NCBI RefSeq assembly: GCF_014204795.1
Contig: NZ_JACHMB010000001.1
Coordinates: 12,490,501-12,554,500 of the forward strand
Direction: 5' to 3'
DNA from: Nonomuraea jabiensis
GTDB taxonomy: Bacteria > Actinomycetota > Actinomycetes > Streptosporangiales > Streptosporangiaceae
Length of the DNA: 64,000 nucleotides
In this document: piece after piece, positions 14,775 through 23,453 of the stretch
How positions within the stretch are numbered: position 1 is the first letter of the stretch
How the letters are laid out: each line of letters begins with the position of its first letter
Notes under the pieces: generated by a model
What the model saw: only the letters and a program-made list of their open reading frames with translations
Told to the model about the DNA's origin: nothing
The model's database searches: none
Translations under genes and position numbers: made by a program

Positions 14775-16064
14775 CTAGAGCTTGTCGTAGCAAGGTCCGT
14801 CGAACGTGTACCCCTGCGCCGTCGGCCCCGTGAAGAAGTCCTTGACGATCGTCACGCCCGTCGGCGCCTGCTCGTCGACCTTGTTGATCAGCGTCTGCCT
14901 GAACACCGCGGTGTTCGCCGCGTCCGCGTAGTTGCCCGCCTCCGGCGGCAGCATGCCCTCGTAGTCCACCGTCCTCAGCGTCTTGACGGCCGCCAGCAGC
15001 CCCTTGCGGCTCACGTCCCCGGCGGCCACCATCGCGTCCAGGGCCGCCTTCATCGGGTACGCCCAGGCCCATCCCGAGGTGTACCCGTCGTTGGGCGTCA
15101 CGCCGGGCAGCGCGTCGCGCATCGCTCGGTGGCCCGGGGTGTCGGCGCCCCACGGCTTGCCCGGCGCCGACTGCTCGTACAGGGCCTTGAGGGCGGGGGC
15201 GGCGGGGGACTTGAGCAGGGCCGGGTTCCAGGTGGGGCCGGTGCCGATGAAGCGGCCCTTGTAGCCGGCCGCGGCCGCCTGGCCGATGATGGTGGCGGCG
15301 TCGGCCGGGCCGGTGGTGAGGATGACCAGGTCGGGCCTGTTCTTGGTGATCTCGGTGATGGCCCGGCCCTGCTCGGTGGCGCCCGAGGGGGTCTCGACGC
15401 TGGTGAACTTCAGGCCGTTGCGCTCGGCGGCGATCTTGGCGCCGGCGGCGGCGTCCGCGCCGTAGTCGCCCGCCAGGTGGACGGCCATGACCGACTTCGG
15501 CTTGTACGCGTCCATCGCGTAGTCCACCGAGTTCATGGCCTCGACGCAGTAGTTCGAGCCGCTCTCGATCATGACGTCCTCGAACTCCCAGGCCGAGGTC
15601 CACGAGGCGGGGGCGGCGACGATGCTGCCGGCCTTGAGGTCGCCGATGATGGCGGCGGTCGTGGGCGAGCCGAGCGTCTGGGCCAGCGCGAGCACGTGGT
15701 CCTTGATCTCGTTGTAGACCTGGCGGTGCACCTCCGGGTTGTACTTGTTGTCCCGTACGTACGTGGTGACGTCGACCTCGTACTTGCCGCCGATGCCGCC
15801 CGCCTTGTTGACGCGGGCCCAGAACGCCTTCTGGGCGTCGGTGATCGGCACGGCCAGCGCGGCGAAGGGCCCGGAGGTCAGGTCGGAGATCGTGCCGAGG
15901 TAGATGCAGCCCTTCTTGGTGTCGACCGCGGTGGGACAGGGTGCGGTGGTGACACCTGGAGCCTGGGCGCCGCCCTTGCTGCCCTCGTCGTCCCCCCGGA
16001 AGACGCCGCACGCGGACAGAAGGGCCACTATGGCGATAAATCCCGCTGCATAGCGACTCTTCAT
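14775..16064 (-). CDS. Branched-chain amino acid type ABC substrate-binding lipoprotein
   Basis: 429-aa extracytoplasmic receptor of the LivJ/LivK (periplasmic-binding fold type I) family. Signal peptide with lipobox LLSAC, Cys19. The ligand-binding core includes ITDAQKAFWARVNKAGGIGG near residue 75, typical of this family. Last gene of the HAAT operon, 13 bp after livM, ending at the strong terminator. The embedded acyl-CoA synthetase suggests that the ligand may be an organic or aromatic acid rather than leucine; this is inference. Confidence 0.88.
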   Translation of the reverse strand: MKSRYAAGFIAIVALLSACGVFRGDDEGSKGGAQAPGVTTAPCPTAVDTKKGCIYLGTISDLTSGPFAALAVPITDAQKAFWARVNKAGGIGGKYEVDVTTYVRDNKYNPEVHRQVYNEIKDHVLALAQTLGSPTTAAIIGDLKAGSIVAAPASWTSAWEFEDVMIESGSNYCVEAMNSVDYAMDAYKPKSVMAVHLAGDYGADAAAGAKIAAERNGLKFTSVETPSGATEQGRAITEITKNRPDLVILTTGPADAATIIGQAAAAGYKGRFIGTGPTWNPALLKSPAAPALKALYEQSAPGKPWGADTPGHRAMRDALPGVTPNDGYTSGWAWAYPMKAALDAMVAAGDVSRKGLLAAVKTLRTVDYEGMLPPEAGNYADAANTAVFRQTLINKVDEQAPTGVTIVKDFFTGPTAQGYTFDGPCYDKL

Positions 16065-16077
16065 GAGAAATCACCTT

Positions 16078-17232
16078 CTAGTAGGAGAAAGGCCAGGACT
16101 TCCAGTAGTTGCGGACCCGAATCCACAGGCCGAACAGGCCCCGCGGCTCGAAGATCAGGAACACCACGATGAGCAGCCCGTACAGCACGGTCTCGACCTG
16201 GAACACGTTCGGCGTCCGCGTGGTGTCCGCGCTCACGAACGGCACCAGCGCCGGCAGCGACCTGGTCAGCGGCTGCAGCAGCGAGATGAACAGCGCCCCC
16301 GCGATCGACCCCGACACGGTGGCCACGCCGCCGATCAGTACCATCGCGATGAACTGCACCGACAGCAGCAGGCTGAACGACCCGGGCTCGACGTAGCCGG
16401 AGATCGTGTAGAGCAGACCCCCGGCGCAGCCCGCGTAGAACGACGAGACGCCGAACGCCAGGACCTTGTAGCGGGTGAGCGGCACCCCGATGACCTCGGC
16501 CGCGATGTCCCGGTCCCGGATGGCGGCGAAGGCGCGGCCGACGCGCGAGCGGGCCAGGTTGCGGGCCGCCAGGGCGAAGACGACGAGCAGCGCCAGCATG
16601 AGCACGTACAGGGACTGCTCCTTGGTGCCGAGCGGCCCGTCCTGGTCGAGGCGCACGCCGAAGAGCTGCGGGACCGCCGCCTCGCGCCCGACCCCGGGCC
16701 CGCCGGTGAGGTCCTGCCACTCCTTGAAGACGTGCTCGCCGAGGAAGACCAGCCCGAGCGTGACCACGGCCAGATAGAGGCCGCGCAGGCGGGTGGCCAG
16801 GGGCGCGACCAGCACCCCGGCCACCGCGGCGGCGAGTCCGGCCGCGGGCAGCCAGATCCAGATCTCCGCGAGGCCGAAGCCGATGCGCTCGCCGTCCACG
16901 GGCCCGGACAGGGCGGCGGCGGTGTAGGCGCCGATGGCGACGAAGAACGCGTGGCCGAGCGAGACCTGCCCGGCGTAGCCGGTGACGATGTTGAGGCCGA
17001 TGGCGCCGATCGCCAGCGCGTACGCGCCCGCCAGCACCTCCAGCGACCGGTCCTGCAGCAGCACCGCCAGCCCGAACGCCAGCAGCACCAGCAGCCCCGT
17101 CCACACCCGCTTCGCCGGGGTGTCGAGCAGCGCCATGTCCTGGGCGTAGGAGGTGTAGAGCAGCGGCCGCCCGCGCATCCGGCGAGACCGTCCGGTCGGT
17201 ATGTCAGGGGCGGCGGAGCGCGTGCCGGTCAT
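16078..17232 (-). CDS. livM: HAAT ABC transporter permease LivM
   Basis: 384-aa inner-membrane permease with 9-10 TM helices and a hydrophilic N-terminal extension of about 40 residues. Family motifs include GYAGQVSLGHAFF near 85 and, after the central loop, GRAFAAIRDRDIAAEVIGV, the EAA-like coupling helix. ATG 17232 overlaps the livH stop by 4 nt (ATGA), which fixes the start. It pairs with LivH to form the membrane channel, driven by LivG and LivF. Confidence 0.92.
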   Translation of the reverse strand: MTGTRSAAPDIPTGRSRRMRGRPLLYTSYAQDMALLDTPAKRVWTGLLVLLAFGLAVLLQDRSLEVLAGAYALAIGAIGLNIVTGYAGQVSLGHAFFVAIGAYTAAALSGPVDGERIGFGLAEIWIWLPAAGLAAAVAGVLVAPLATRLRGLYLAVVTLGLVFLGEHVFKEWQDLTGGPGVGREAAVPQLFGVRLDQDGPLGTKEQSLYVLMLALLVVFALAARNLARSRVGRAFAAIRDRDIAAEVIGVPLTRYKVLAFGVSSFYAGCAGGLLYTISGYVEPGSFSLLLSVQFIAMVLIGGVATVSGSIAGALFISLLQPLTRSLPALVPFVSADTTRTPNVFQVETVLYGLLIVVFLIFEPRGLFGLWIRVRNYWKSWPFSY

Positions 17233-18116
17233 ACCCGCTCGACCTCCCGGGTCCCGAACAAGCCGTACGGCCTGACCAGCAGGACGATCAACATCACGAT
17301 GTACGGCGAGACGACCGCCACGTTCTGCCCCAGCCAGGGCGCGAACTCCCCCTGGTACGACTGGAACAGCGACTCCACGACCCCCACCACCAGCCCGCCG
17401 ACGACCGCGCCGCCGAGCGAGTCGAGCCCGCCCACGATGATCGCCGGCAGCGCCTTCAACGCGACCACCCAGGTCAGCTGTTCGATCCCCTGCCCGGTCC
17501 CGACGAACATGCCGGCCACCGCCGCCAGGAACCCGGCCAGCGCCCACGACAGCGCGAACACGGCGCCCACGGAGATCCCCTGCGCCAGGGCGGTCTCCTG
17601 GTCGAACGCCGCCGCCCGCATCGCCAGCCCGTACCTGGTGTAGCGGAAGAACGCGAACAGCAGCGCCACCAGCACCGCCGTGACCAGGAGCATGGCCAGC
17701 CAGCGCCGCTGCACGACCAGCGGCCCGAGCGACACCTGCGTGAACCCCCACGGGTCCCCGACCTGCCGCACGTCCCGGCCGATGAAGCCGTTCACCACCA
17801 CCCGCACGACCACGTCGACGCCGAGCGTGATGATCGCCACGACGAACACCGGCCGCCCCACCATGGGCCTGATCGCGACCCGCTCGATGCCGAGCGCCAC
17901 CAGGGCGATGAGCAGGGCCGACAGCAGGACGGCGGCGTAGAAGCCGGTCACCTCGGCCAGGTAGCTCACCGCGACGGCCCCGGCCAGCATCAGCGCGGGT
18001 TGCGCGAAGCTGATCACCCGCGTGGCCTTGTAGATGATCACGAACCCGAGCGCGAGCAGCGCGTACACCGAGCCGTTCCCCAGGCCCCTGATCACGGTCT
18101 CGAGCAGCCCCTTCAC
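17229..18116 (-). CDS. livH: HAAT ABC transporter permease LivH
   Basis: 295-aa inner-membrane permease with about 8 TM helices. The start GTG 18116 overlaps the acyl-CoA synthetase stop by 4 nt and gives the expected N-terminus (RGLGNGSVYALLALGFVIIYK). The coupling segment TRYGLAMRAAAFDQETALAQGI is intact. It is translationally coupled on both sides. Confidence 0.92.
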   Translation of the reverse strand: MKGLLETVIRGLGNGSVYALLALGFVIIYKATRVISFAQPALMLAGAVAVSYLAEVTGFYAAVLLSALLIALVALGIERVAIRPMVGRPVFVVAIITLGVDVVVRVVVNGFIGRDVRQVGDPWGFTQVSLGPLVVQRRWLAMLLVTAVLVALLFAFFRYTRYGLAMRAAAFDQETALAQGISVGAVFALSWALAGFLAAVAGMFVGTGQGIEQLTWVVALKALPAIIVGGLDSLGGAVVGGLVVGVVESLFQSYQGEFAPWLGQNVAVVSPYIVMLIVLLVRPYGLFGTREVERV

Positions 18117-19933
18117 CGGGCGTACATCCCTTCCACCAGGTCCTCGAAGAGCTCGGCGACGGCGGCGCGCCTGACCTTCTGGGTGGCGGTCAGCTCGCCG
18201 TCCTCGTGGTCGAGCTCCTTGGGCAGGAACGCGAACCGCCGCACCTGCTCGACCGGGGCGAAGCGGGCGTTCACCTCGTCCACGATCCCCCGGACCAGCT
18301 CCCGCGTCTCCGGCTTCTCCGACAGATCCCGATAGGTCGTGTACGGCAGGCCGCGCCGCCGCGCCCACTCCCCCACCGTGTCCGGCTCGATCCCGATGAG
18401 CGCCACCAGGTAGGGCCGCCGGTCCCCGATCACGATCGCCTCCTTCAGGTACGGCGACGCCTTCAGCGCGTTCTCGATCTCGCTGGGCGCGACGTTCTTG
18501 CCGCCGGCCGTGATGATGATGTCCTTCATCCTGTCGGTGATCCGCACGTGCGTGCCCTCGACGAACTCGCCCACGTCCCCGGTGTGCAGCCACCCGTCCT
18601 CGTCCAGCACGTCGGCCGTGGCCCGCGGGTTGCGCCAGTACCCGGCGAAGTTTCCCGGATGCCGGGTCATGATCTCGCCGGTGGCCTCGTCGATCTTCAG
18701 CTCGATGCCGGGGTGCGGCTCGCCGACCGTGCCCAGGCGCACCCTGCCGGGCCGGTTGGCGGTGGCGATGGCGGTGTTCTCGCTCATCCCGTACACCTCG
18801 TGCATGGGGATGCCGATCCCCATGTAGAACTTGAGCACGCCGGGCGCGATCGGCGCGGCCCCCGAGGCCGCGTACCTGACCCGCCGCATCCCGAGCCGCT
18901 CGCGCAGCGAGCGGTAGCAGAACACCCAGCCCAGTCCGTACGCCAGCCGCGTCCCGAACGTGTGCCGGCCGCCCGTGCGCACCAGCACGTCGCCGATCCG
19001 CTCGGCCACCCGCAGCCAGAACCGGGCCACCGCCCGCTTGACCGGCGAGGCCGACTCCAGCCGGATGTCGACCTGCGCCAGGACCTTCTCCCAGATCCGC
19101 GGCACCCCGAACAGGATCGTCGGCTGCACCTCCCGCAGGTTGGCCGGCACGGTGTCGATGGACTCGGCGAAGTTCACCTGCACGCCGGCGGCCGAGTTGA
19201 ACCACACGGTGAACGCCCGCTCGGCCACGTGGCACAGCGGCAGGTACGACAGCACCAGGTCGCGTTCGGAGGGCGGCGGGGAGGTGAAGCCGCCGCCCAG
19301 GACGAGCGTGCTGACGGCGAACTCCACGTTCCCGATCGTGAGCATGACGCCCTTGGGCGGGCCCGTGGTGCCCGAGGTGTAGATGAGCGTCATCACGTCG
19401 CCGGGCTCGGCCTCGGCCATGCGGCGCGCCACGGCGTCAGGGTGCCCGGCGCGGTGCCCGGCCCCGAGGGCGAGCAGTTCGGGCCAGGACATCAGGACGT
19501 CGTCGTCGTAGCGGCCGCGGATGCCGCGCGGTTCCAGGTAGACGATGCGCCGCAGTTCGGGGCACTCGCCGAGGACCTTGAGGGCCTTGTCCACCTGCTC
19601 CTGGTCCTCGGCGATGAGGATCTTCGCGCCGGAGTCCGCGAGGAGGTAGGCGACCTCGGCGGGCGGGTTCGTGGGGTAGAGGCCGACGGTGATGCCCCTG
19701 ACGGCGACCGTGCCGAGGTCGCCGTAGAGCCATTCGGGGCGGTTCTCGGAGTGGATGGCGACGCGGTCGCCGGGCTCGACGCCGAGGGCGAGCAGGGCGT
19801 GGGCGACGAGCTCCACCTGCGTCCAGTACGCGGCCCAGGTGACCTCCCGCCAGATGCCCAGGTCCTTGTGCCGCATGGCGACCGCGCCGGGCGTGCCGCG
19901 GGCACGGTCGCGCACCCTGGTGACGATGCTCAC
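18113..19933 (-). CDS. Long-chain acyl-CoA synthetase (AMP-forming), inside the HAAT operon
   Basis: 606-aa cytoplasmic ligase that activates a carboxylic acid to its CoA thioester via an acyl-adenylate. The P-loop TLIYTSGTTGPPKGVML is near residue 175, the adenylate motif YGMSEN near 385, and TGDVGEF with the C-terminal GKNVAPSEIEN near 475. It is of the FadD15/long-chain type (about 600 aa). It sits between livG and livH with 4-nt overlaps, so it is made together with the transporter and probably activates the imported acid, a vectorial-activation idea that is inference. Confidence 0.9.
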   Translation of the reverse strand: MSIVTRVRDRARGTPGAVAMRHKDLGIWREVTWAAYWTQVELVAHALLALGVEPGDRVAIHSENRPEWLYGDLGTVAVRGITVGLYPTNPPAEVAYLLADSGAKILIAEDQEQVDKALKVLGECPELRRIVYLEPRGIRGRYDDDVLMSWPELLALGAGHRAGHPDAVARRMAEAEPGDVMTLIYTSGTTGPPKGVMLTIGNVEFAVSTLVLGGGFTSPPPSERDLVLSYLPLCHVAERAFTVWFNSAAGVQVNFAESIDTVPANLREVQPTILFGVPRIWEKVLAQVDIRLESASPVKRAVARFWLRVAERIGDVLVRTGGRHTFGTRLAYGLGWVFCYRSLRERLGMRRVRYAASGAAPIAPGVLKFYMGIGIPMHEVYGMSENTAIATANRPGRVRLGTVGEPHPGIELKIDEATGEIMTRHPGNFAGYWRNPRATADVLDEDGWLHTGDVGEFVEGTHVRITDRMKDIIITAGGKNVAPSEIENALKASPYLKEAIVIGDRRPYLVALIGIEPDTVGEWARRRGLPYTTYRDLSEKPETRELVRGIVDEVNARFAPVEQVRRFAFLPKELDHEDGELTATQKVRRAAVAELFEDLVEGMYAR

Positions 19934-20694
19934 GCGGCCCCTCCCAGGTATGCCTCGATGACCTTGGGGTCCCGCTGGACCTCGGCGGGGGTGCCGAGGG
20001 CGACCGGGCGGCCGAAGTCGAGCACGAGCACCCGGTCGGCCAGGTCCATCACCAGCGCCATGTCGTGGTCCACAAGGACGACCGGGATGCCCAGCTCGTC
20101 CCGGATGTCCAGCACGAACCTGGCCATGTCCTCGGTCTCCTCCAGGTTCATGCCGGCCACCGGCTCGTCCAGCAGGAGCAGCCGGGGCTCCATGGCCAGC
20201 GCCCGGCCCAGCTCGACCCGCTTCTGGATCCCGTACGGCAGCAGCCGCACGGGGTGGCGCCGCCAGGCCGCGAGTTCGAGGAAGTCGATGATGTCCTCGA
20301 CCCGGGCGCGGGCGGCCAGCTCCGCGCGCCTGGCCCGCCCGTACCAGAGCAGCGCGGCCAGGGCGCCGTAGCGGAAGTGGTGGTGGCGGCCGAGCATGAG
20401 GTTGTCCAGGACGGTCAGGTTGTGGAACAGCTCGACGTTCTGGAACGTCCTGGCCAGGCCCATGGCGGCGATCTCGTGCGGCCGCTTCGGCAGCAGGTCC
20501 TCGCCCAGGAACGTGACCCGGCCGCGCTGGGGCCGGTAGACCCCCGAGAGCACGTTGAAGATCGAGGTCTTGCCCGCGCCGTTCGGCCCGATGATCGCCA
20601 GCAGCTCCGCCTGCCGGACCTCGAACGAGACGCCGTCGACGGCCTTGACGCCGGCGAAGCTCAGGTGCACGTCCTCGAACGTCAGGAGAGCCAT
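19930..20694 (-). CDS. livG: HAAT ABC transporter ATPase LivG
   Basis: 254-aa ATPase with Walker A GPNGAGKTS near residue 35, Q-loop in the LARTFQNVELF segment, and Walker B LLLDEPVAGM near 160. The signature after GIQKRVELGRALA is atypical (PYGIQKR instead of LSGGQ), as is common in LivG-type subunits. It overlaps both neighbours (4 nt with the synthetase, 13 nt with livF). Confidence 0.92.
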   Translation of the reverse strand: MALLTFEDVHLSFAGVKAVDGVSFEVRQAELLAIIGPNGAGKTSIFNVLSGVYRPQRGRVTFLGEDLLPKRPHEIAAMGLARTFQNVELFHNLTVLDNLMLGRHHHFRYGALAALLWYGRARRAELAARARVEDIIDFLELAAWRRHPVRLLPYGIQKRVELGRALAMEPRLLLLDEPVAGMNLEETEDMARFVLDIRDELGIPVVLVDHDMALVMDLADRVLVLDFGRPVALGTPAEVQRDPKVIEAYLGGAA

Positions 20695-21443
20695 CGTTTC
20701 CTCCGCTTGTAGTGCTTGACCTCGCGGAAGGACCTGACGGCCCCCAGGTAGAACTCCTTGATGTCCTCGTCGGCGAGAAGTTCGCCGGACGGCTTGTCCA
20801 TCACGACCTTGCCGGTCTCCATGACGTAGCCGTGGGAGGCGATGGACAGGGCCATCGTGGCGTTCTGCTCGACCAGCAGGACCGTGGTGCCCTGGCGGTT
20901 GATCTCGACGATGAGGTCGCGCACCTGGGCGACCAGCGACGGCGCCAGGCCGAGGCTGGGCTCGTCCAGCAGCAGGTACTTCGGCCCGGCCATGAGGGCG
21001 CGGCCGACGGCCAGCAGCTGCTGCTCGCCGCCCGACAGGTAGCCGGACACGCTCCTGCGCCGCTCCCGCAGCACCGGGAACAGGCCGTAGACGCGATCCA
21101 GGTGGGACTCGGCCGCCGTGTGGCCGCCGACCTTGAGGTTCTCCTCGACGGTCAGCTCGGCGAGGATGCGGCGGCCCTCCATCACCTGGCTGATCCCGCG
21201 TCGCACGATCTGGGCGGGTCTGAGGTGGTGGATGGGCTCGCCCTCCAGCGTCACGCTCCCCTTGGTGATCTTGCCGTCGTGCACGTCGAGGAGCCCGGAC
21301 ACGGCACGGAGCAAGGTCGTCTTGCCCGCGCCGTTCGCGCCGAGCAGCGCCACGATCGCCCCGGGCGGGACGCTGAGGCTCACGCCGCGCAGCACGAGCA
21401 TCACGTCGTCGTAGACGACTTCGAGGTTGCGCACCTCCAGCAC
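20682..21443 (-). CDS. livF: HAAT ABC transporter ATPase LivF, first gene of the operon
   Basis: 253-aa ATPase with Walker A GANGAGKTT near residue 35, signature LSGGEQQ near 138, Walker B YLLLDEPSLGLAP near 157, and an H-loop residue replaced in LLVEQN as usual for this family. The C-terminal tail is Lys/Arg-rich (KHYKRRKR). GTG 21443 is used, with GAGGAG about 8 nt upstream. Operon order livF-livG-synthetase-livH-livM-binding protein. A 125-bp divergent region separates it from the UBP zinc-finger gene. Confidence 0.9.
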   Translation of the reverse strand: MLEVRNLEVVYDDVMLVLRGVSLSVPPGAIVALLGANGAGKTTLLRAVSGLLDVHDGKITKGSVTLEGEPIHHLRPAQIVRRGISQVMEGRRILAELTVEENLKVGGHTAAESHLDRVYGLFPVLRERRRSVSGYLSGGEQQLLAVGRALMAGPKYLLLDEPSLGLAPSLVAQVRDLIVEINRQGTTVLLVEQNATMALSIASHGYVMETGKVVMDKPSGELLADEDIKEFYLGAVRSFREVKHYKRRKRWLS

Positions 21444-21568
21444 GCCCGGCTCCTCGGGATGGTGTGGCCTATGTCACTCCCCGATGAGCACAATGTCCAC
21501 GCTTGCCCGGCGGCCGACAAGAGGGGCGGGCGAAATTTGATCGTGCCGGTGGTCCTAGGATTTCTCCT

Positions 21569-21826
21569 ATGGCAATTTGCGAGCATCTTTCCCAGGCGGA
21601 CGATCCGGCCGCGAAGACGCCGGAGGGCTGCGAGGAGTGCCTCGCCGTCGGGGGCCGCTGGGTGCACCTGCGGCGCTGCCTGGAGTGCGGTCACATCGGG
21701 TGCTGCGACTCCTCGCCGGCCAAGCACGCCACCCAGCACTACCACGAGACGGGCCACCCGGTGATCCAGTCCTACGAACGCGGTGAGGACTGGCGCTGGT
21801 GCTTCGTCGACAGCGCGATGGGCTGA
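21569..21826 (+). CDS. UBP-type zinc-finger protein
   Basis: 85-aa protein consisting of one zf-UBP domain: CEHL near residue 3, CEECL, then LRRCLECGHIGCCDSSPAKHATQHYHETGHPV, with the Cys/His zinc ligands of the ubiquitin-binding ZnF-UBP fold in order. Bacteria lack ubiquitin of the eukaryotic type, so its ligand is unclear; recognition of a free C-terminus is the family's property. TAGGAT at 21556-21561 stands 7 bp before the ATG, so it is probably leaderless. It converges on the antiporter gene 18 bp away. Confidence 0.88.
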   Translation: MAICEHLSQADDPAAKTPEGCEECLAVGGRWVHLRRCLECGHIGCCDSSPAKHATQHYHETGHPVIQSYERGEDWRWCFVDSAMG

Positions 21827-21844
21827 AGGCCTGGCTCTTCCCGG

Positions 21845-23419
21845 CTAGCGCTCCAGGATCGCCTCCTCGAAGTCGAGCTGCGCCATCACGTCGCGCATCA
21901 CCTCGTCGTCGAGGCGGCGTTCGTCGCGCAGCCGTACGAAGACCTGGCGCTCGGCCTGGAGCATGTCGCGGCGCAGGCGGCGGTAGAGGGCGCTGGGGGT
22001 CTCCGCGCCACCCTGCCCCGTGCCGCCGCCCAGGCGCTCCCATGCGGTGAGCGAGCGGCGCCAGGACTTCTCCCTGAGCTGGTCGATGACCTGCTTCTGG
22101 ATCTCGTCGGGCTCGCCCTGCTCGGCGACGAGCCGTTCGAGCTCCGCCACCCCGGCCTCCAGCGCCGCCTGCTGGGCCGCCGCCTCGGCCAGGCGGTCTT
22201 CGTACTCCTCCCGCTCGCTCGACACGCGCAGCCGCCTGATCAGCGCCGGGAACGTGGTGCCCTGGATGAGCAGCGTGCCGATCACGGTCGTGAACGTCAG
22301 GAACAGCAGCATCGCGCGGTCCCGCGCGGGGATGTCCGGCGGGATGGCGAAGGCCGCCGCCAGCGACACCACGCCGCGCATGCCCGCCCAGCCGAGGATC
22401 ACCGCCTGCGCCGAGGTGGGCGCGCTGTTCCTGCTCACCAGCTTCGTCAGGTACGTCACCGTGAACACCCACACGAACCTGCTGACGATCGTCACCGCCA
22501 GCACGGCGGCGGCGTAGCCCGCGACCGCCCACGGGTCGTAGCCGGAGATCCCCTGGATGACGGTCGTGAGCTGGAGCCCGATCAGGGCGAACACGATCGT
22601 CTCCAGCAGGAAGTCGGTGACCCTCCACACCGCGCCCGACACCAGCCGGGTGCCGAATCCCTGCAGGTGCATGCGGTTGCCCAGATAGAGGCCGACGATC
22701 ACGACCGCGATCACGCCCGAGGCGTGCACGCTCTCCGCCGCCAGGTAGGCGGCGAACGGGATCAGCAGCATCAGCGTGTTCTCGACCAGGGAGTCGCGCG
22801 TGTGCCGGAACAGCCAGGCCAGCGCGAACGCCAGCGCCAGCCCGATCACCACGCCGCCCGCCGCGGCGAGCGCGAAGTCGCCGAGGCCCTCCCACATGTC
22901 CAGGGTGCCGCCCAGCGCGGCCCCGACGGCGACCCGGTAGAGCGTCAGCGCCGTGGCGTCGTTGAACAGGCTCTCGCCGACCAGGATGGTCAGCGCCCTG
23001 CGCGGCAGGCCCAGCCGGCGGCCGACCGCGACGGCGGCCACGGCGTCGGGCGGCGCGATGATCGCGCCCAGCGCGAACGCCAGCGCGAGCGGGAGCTGCG
23101 GCAGCAGCAGGTGGACGACCAGCCCGACGGCGGCCGTGGTGAACAGCACGAGCCCGACCGACAGCAGGGCCACGGCCCGTTTGACGTCACGCAGGCGCAG
23201 GTAGGAGCTGTCGAAGGCGGCGGAGTAGAGCAGCGGCGGCAGGAACACGTACAGCACGAGCTGCGGCTGCAGCGGCACCGCCGGCACCAGCGGCGACACG
23301 AGCAGGCCGGCGGCCACCAGCAGGAGGGGGGCGGGCCAGCCCCTGCGCCGGGCGACGGCCGCGACGCCGATCGCGCCGCCCGCCACCAGCAGCAGTTGCA
23401 GGCCCATGGTCGGGTTCAC
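21845..23419 (-). CDS. CPA1 Na+/H+ antiporter
   Basis: 524-aa inner-membrane exchanger that exports Na+ (or K+) for H+. About 12 TM helices fill residues 1-400, with the family motifs FLPPLLYSAAF near 60, APPDAVAAVAV near 122 and the ion-binding pair ND in ESLFNDATALTLYRVA near 148. The C-terminal 130 residues form a charged, largely helical cytoplasmic tail. TACGCT at 23426-23431 lies 6 bp before the GTG start, indicating leaderless translation. Confidence 0.92.
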   Translation of the reverse strand: MNPTMGLQLLLVAGGAIGVAAVARRRGWPAPLLLVAAGLLVSPLVPAVPLQPQLVLYVFLPPLLYSAAFDSSYLRLRDVKRAVALLSVGLVLFTTAAVGLVVHLLLPQLPLALAFALGAIIAPPDAVAAVAVGRRLGLPRRALTILVGESLFNDATALTLYRVAVGAALGGTLDMWEGLGDFALAAAGGVVIGLALAFALAWLFRHTRDSLVENTLMLLIPFAAYLAAESVHASGVIAVVIVGLYLGNRMHLQGFGTRLVSGAVWRVTDFLLETIVFALIGLQLTTVIQGISGYDPWAVAGYAAAVLAVTIVSRFVWVFTVTYLTKLVSRNSAPTSAQAVILGWAGMRGVVSLAAAFAIPPDIPARDRAMLLFLTFTTVIGTLLIQGTTFPALIRRLRVSSEREEYEDRLAEAAAQQAALEAGVAELERLVAEQGEPDEIQKQVIDQLREKSWRRSLTAWERLGGGTGQGGAETPSALYRRLRRDMLQAERQVFVRLRDERRLDDEVMRDVMAQLDFEEAILER

Positions 23420-23453
23420 GGGAGGAGCGTACCCGGCTCCCGGACCCGGCGTG

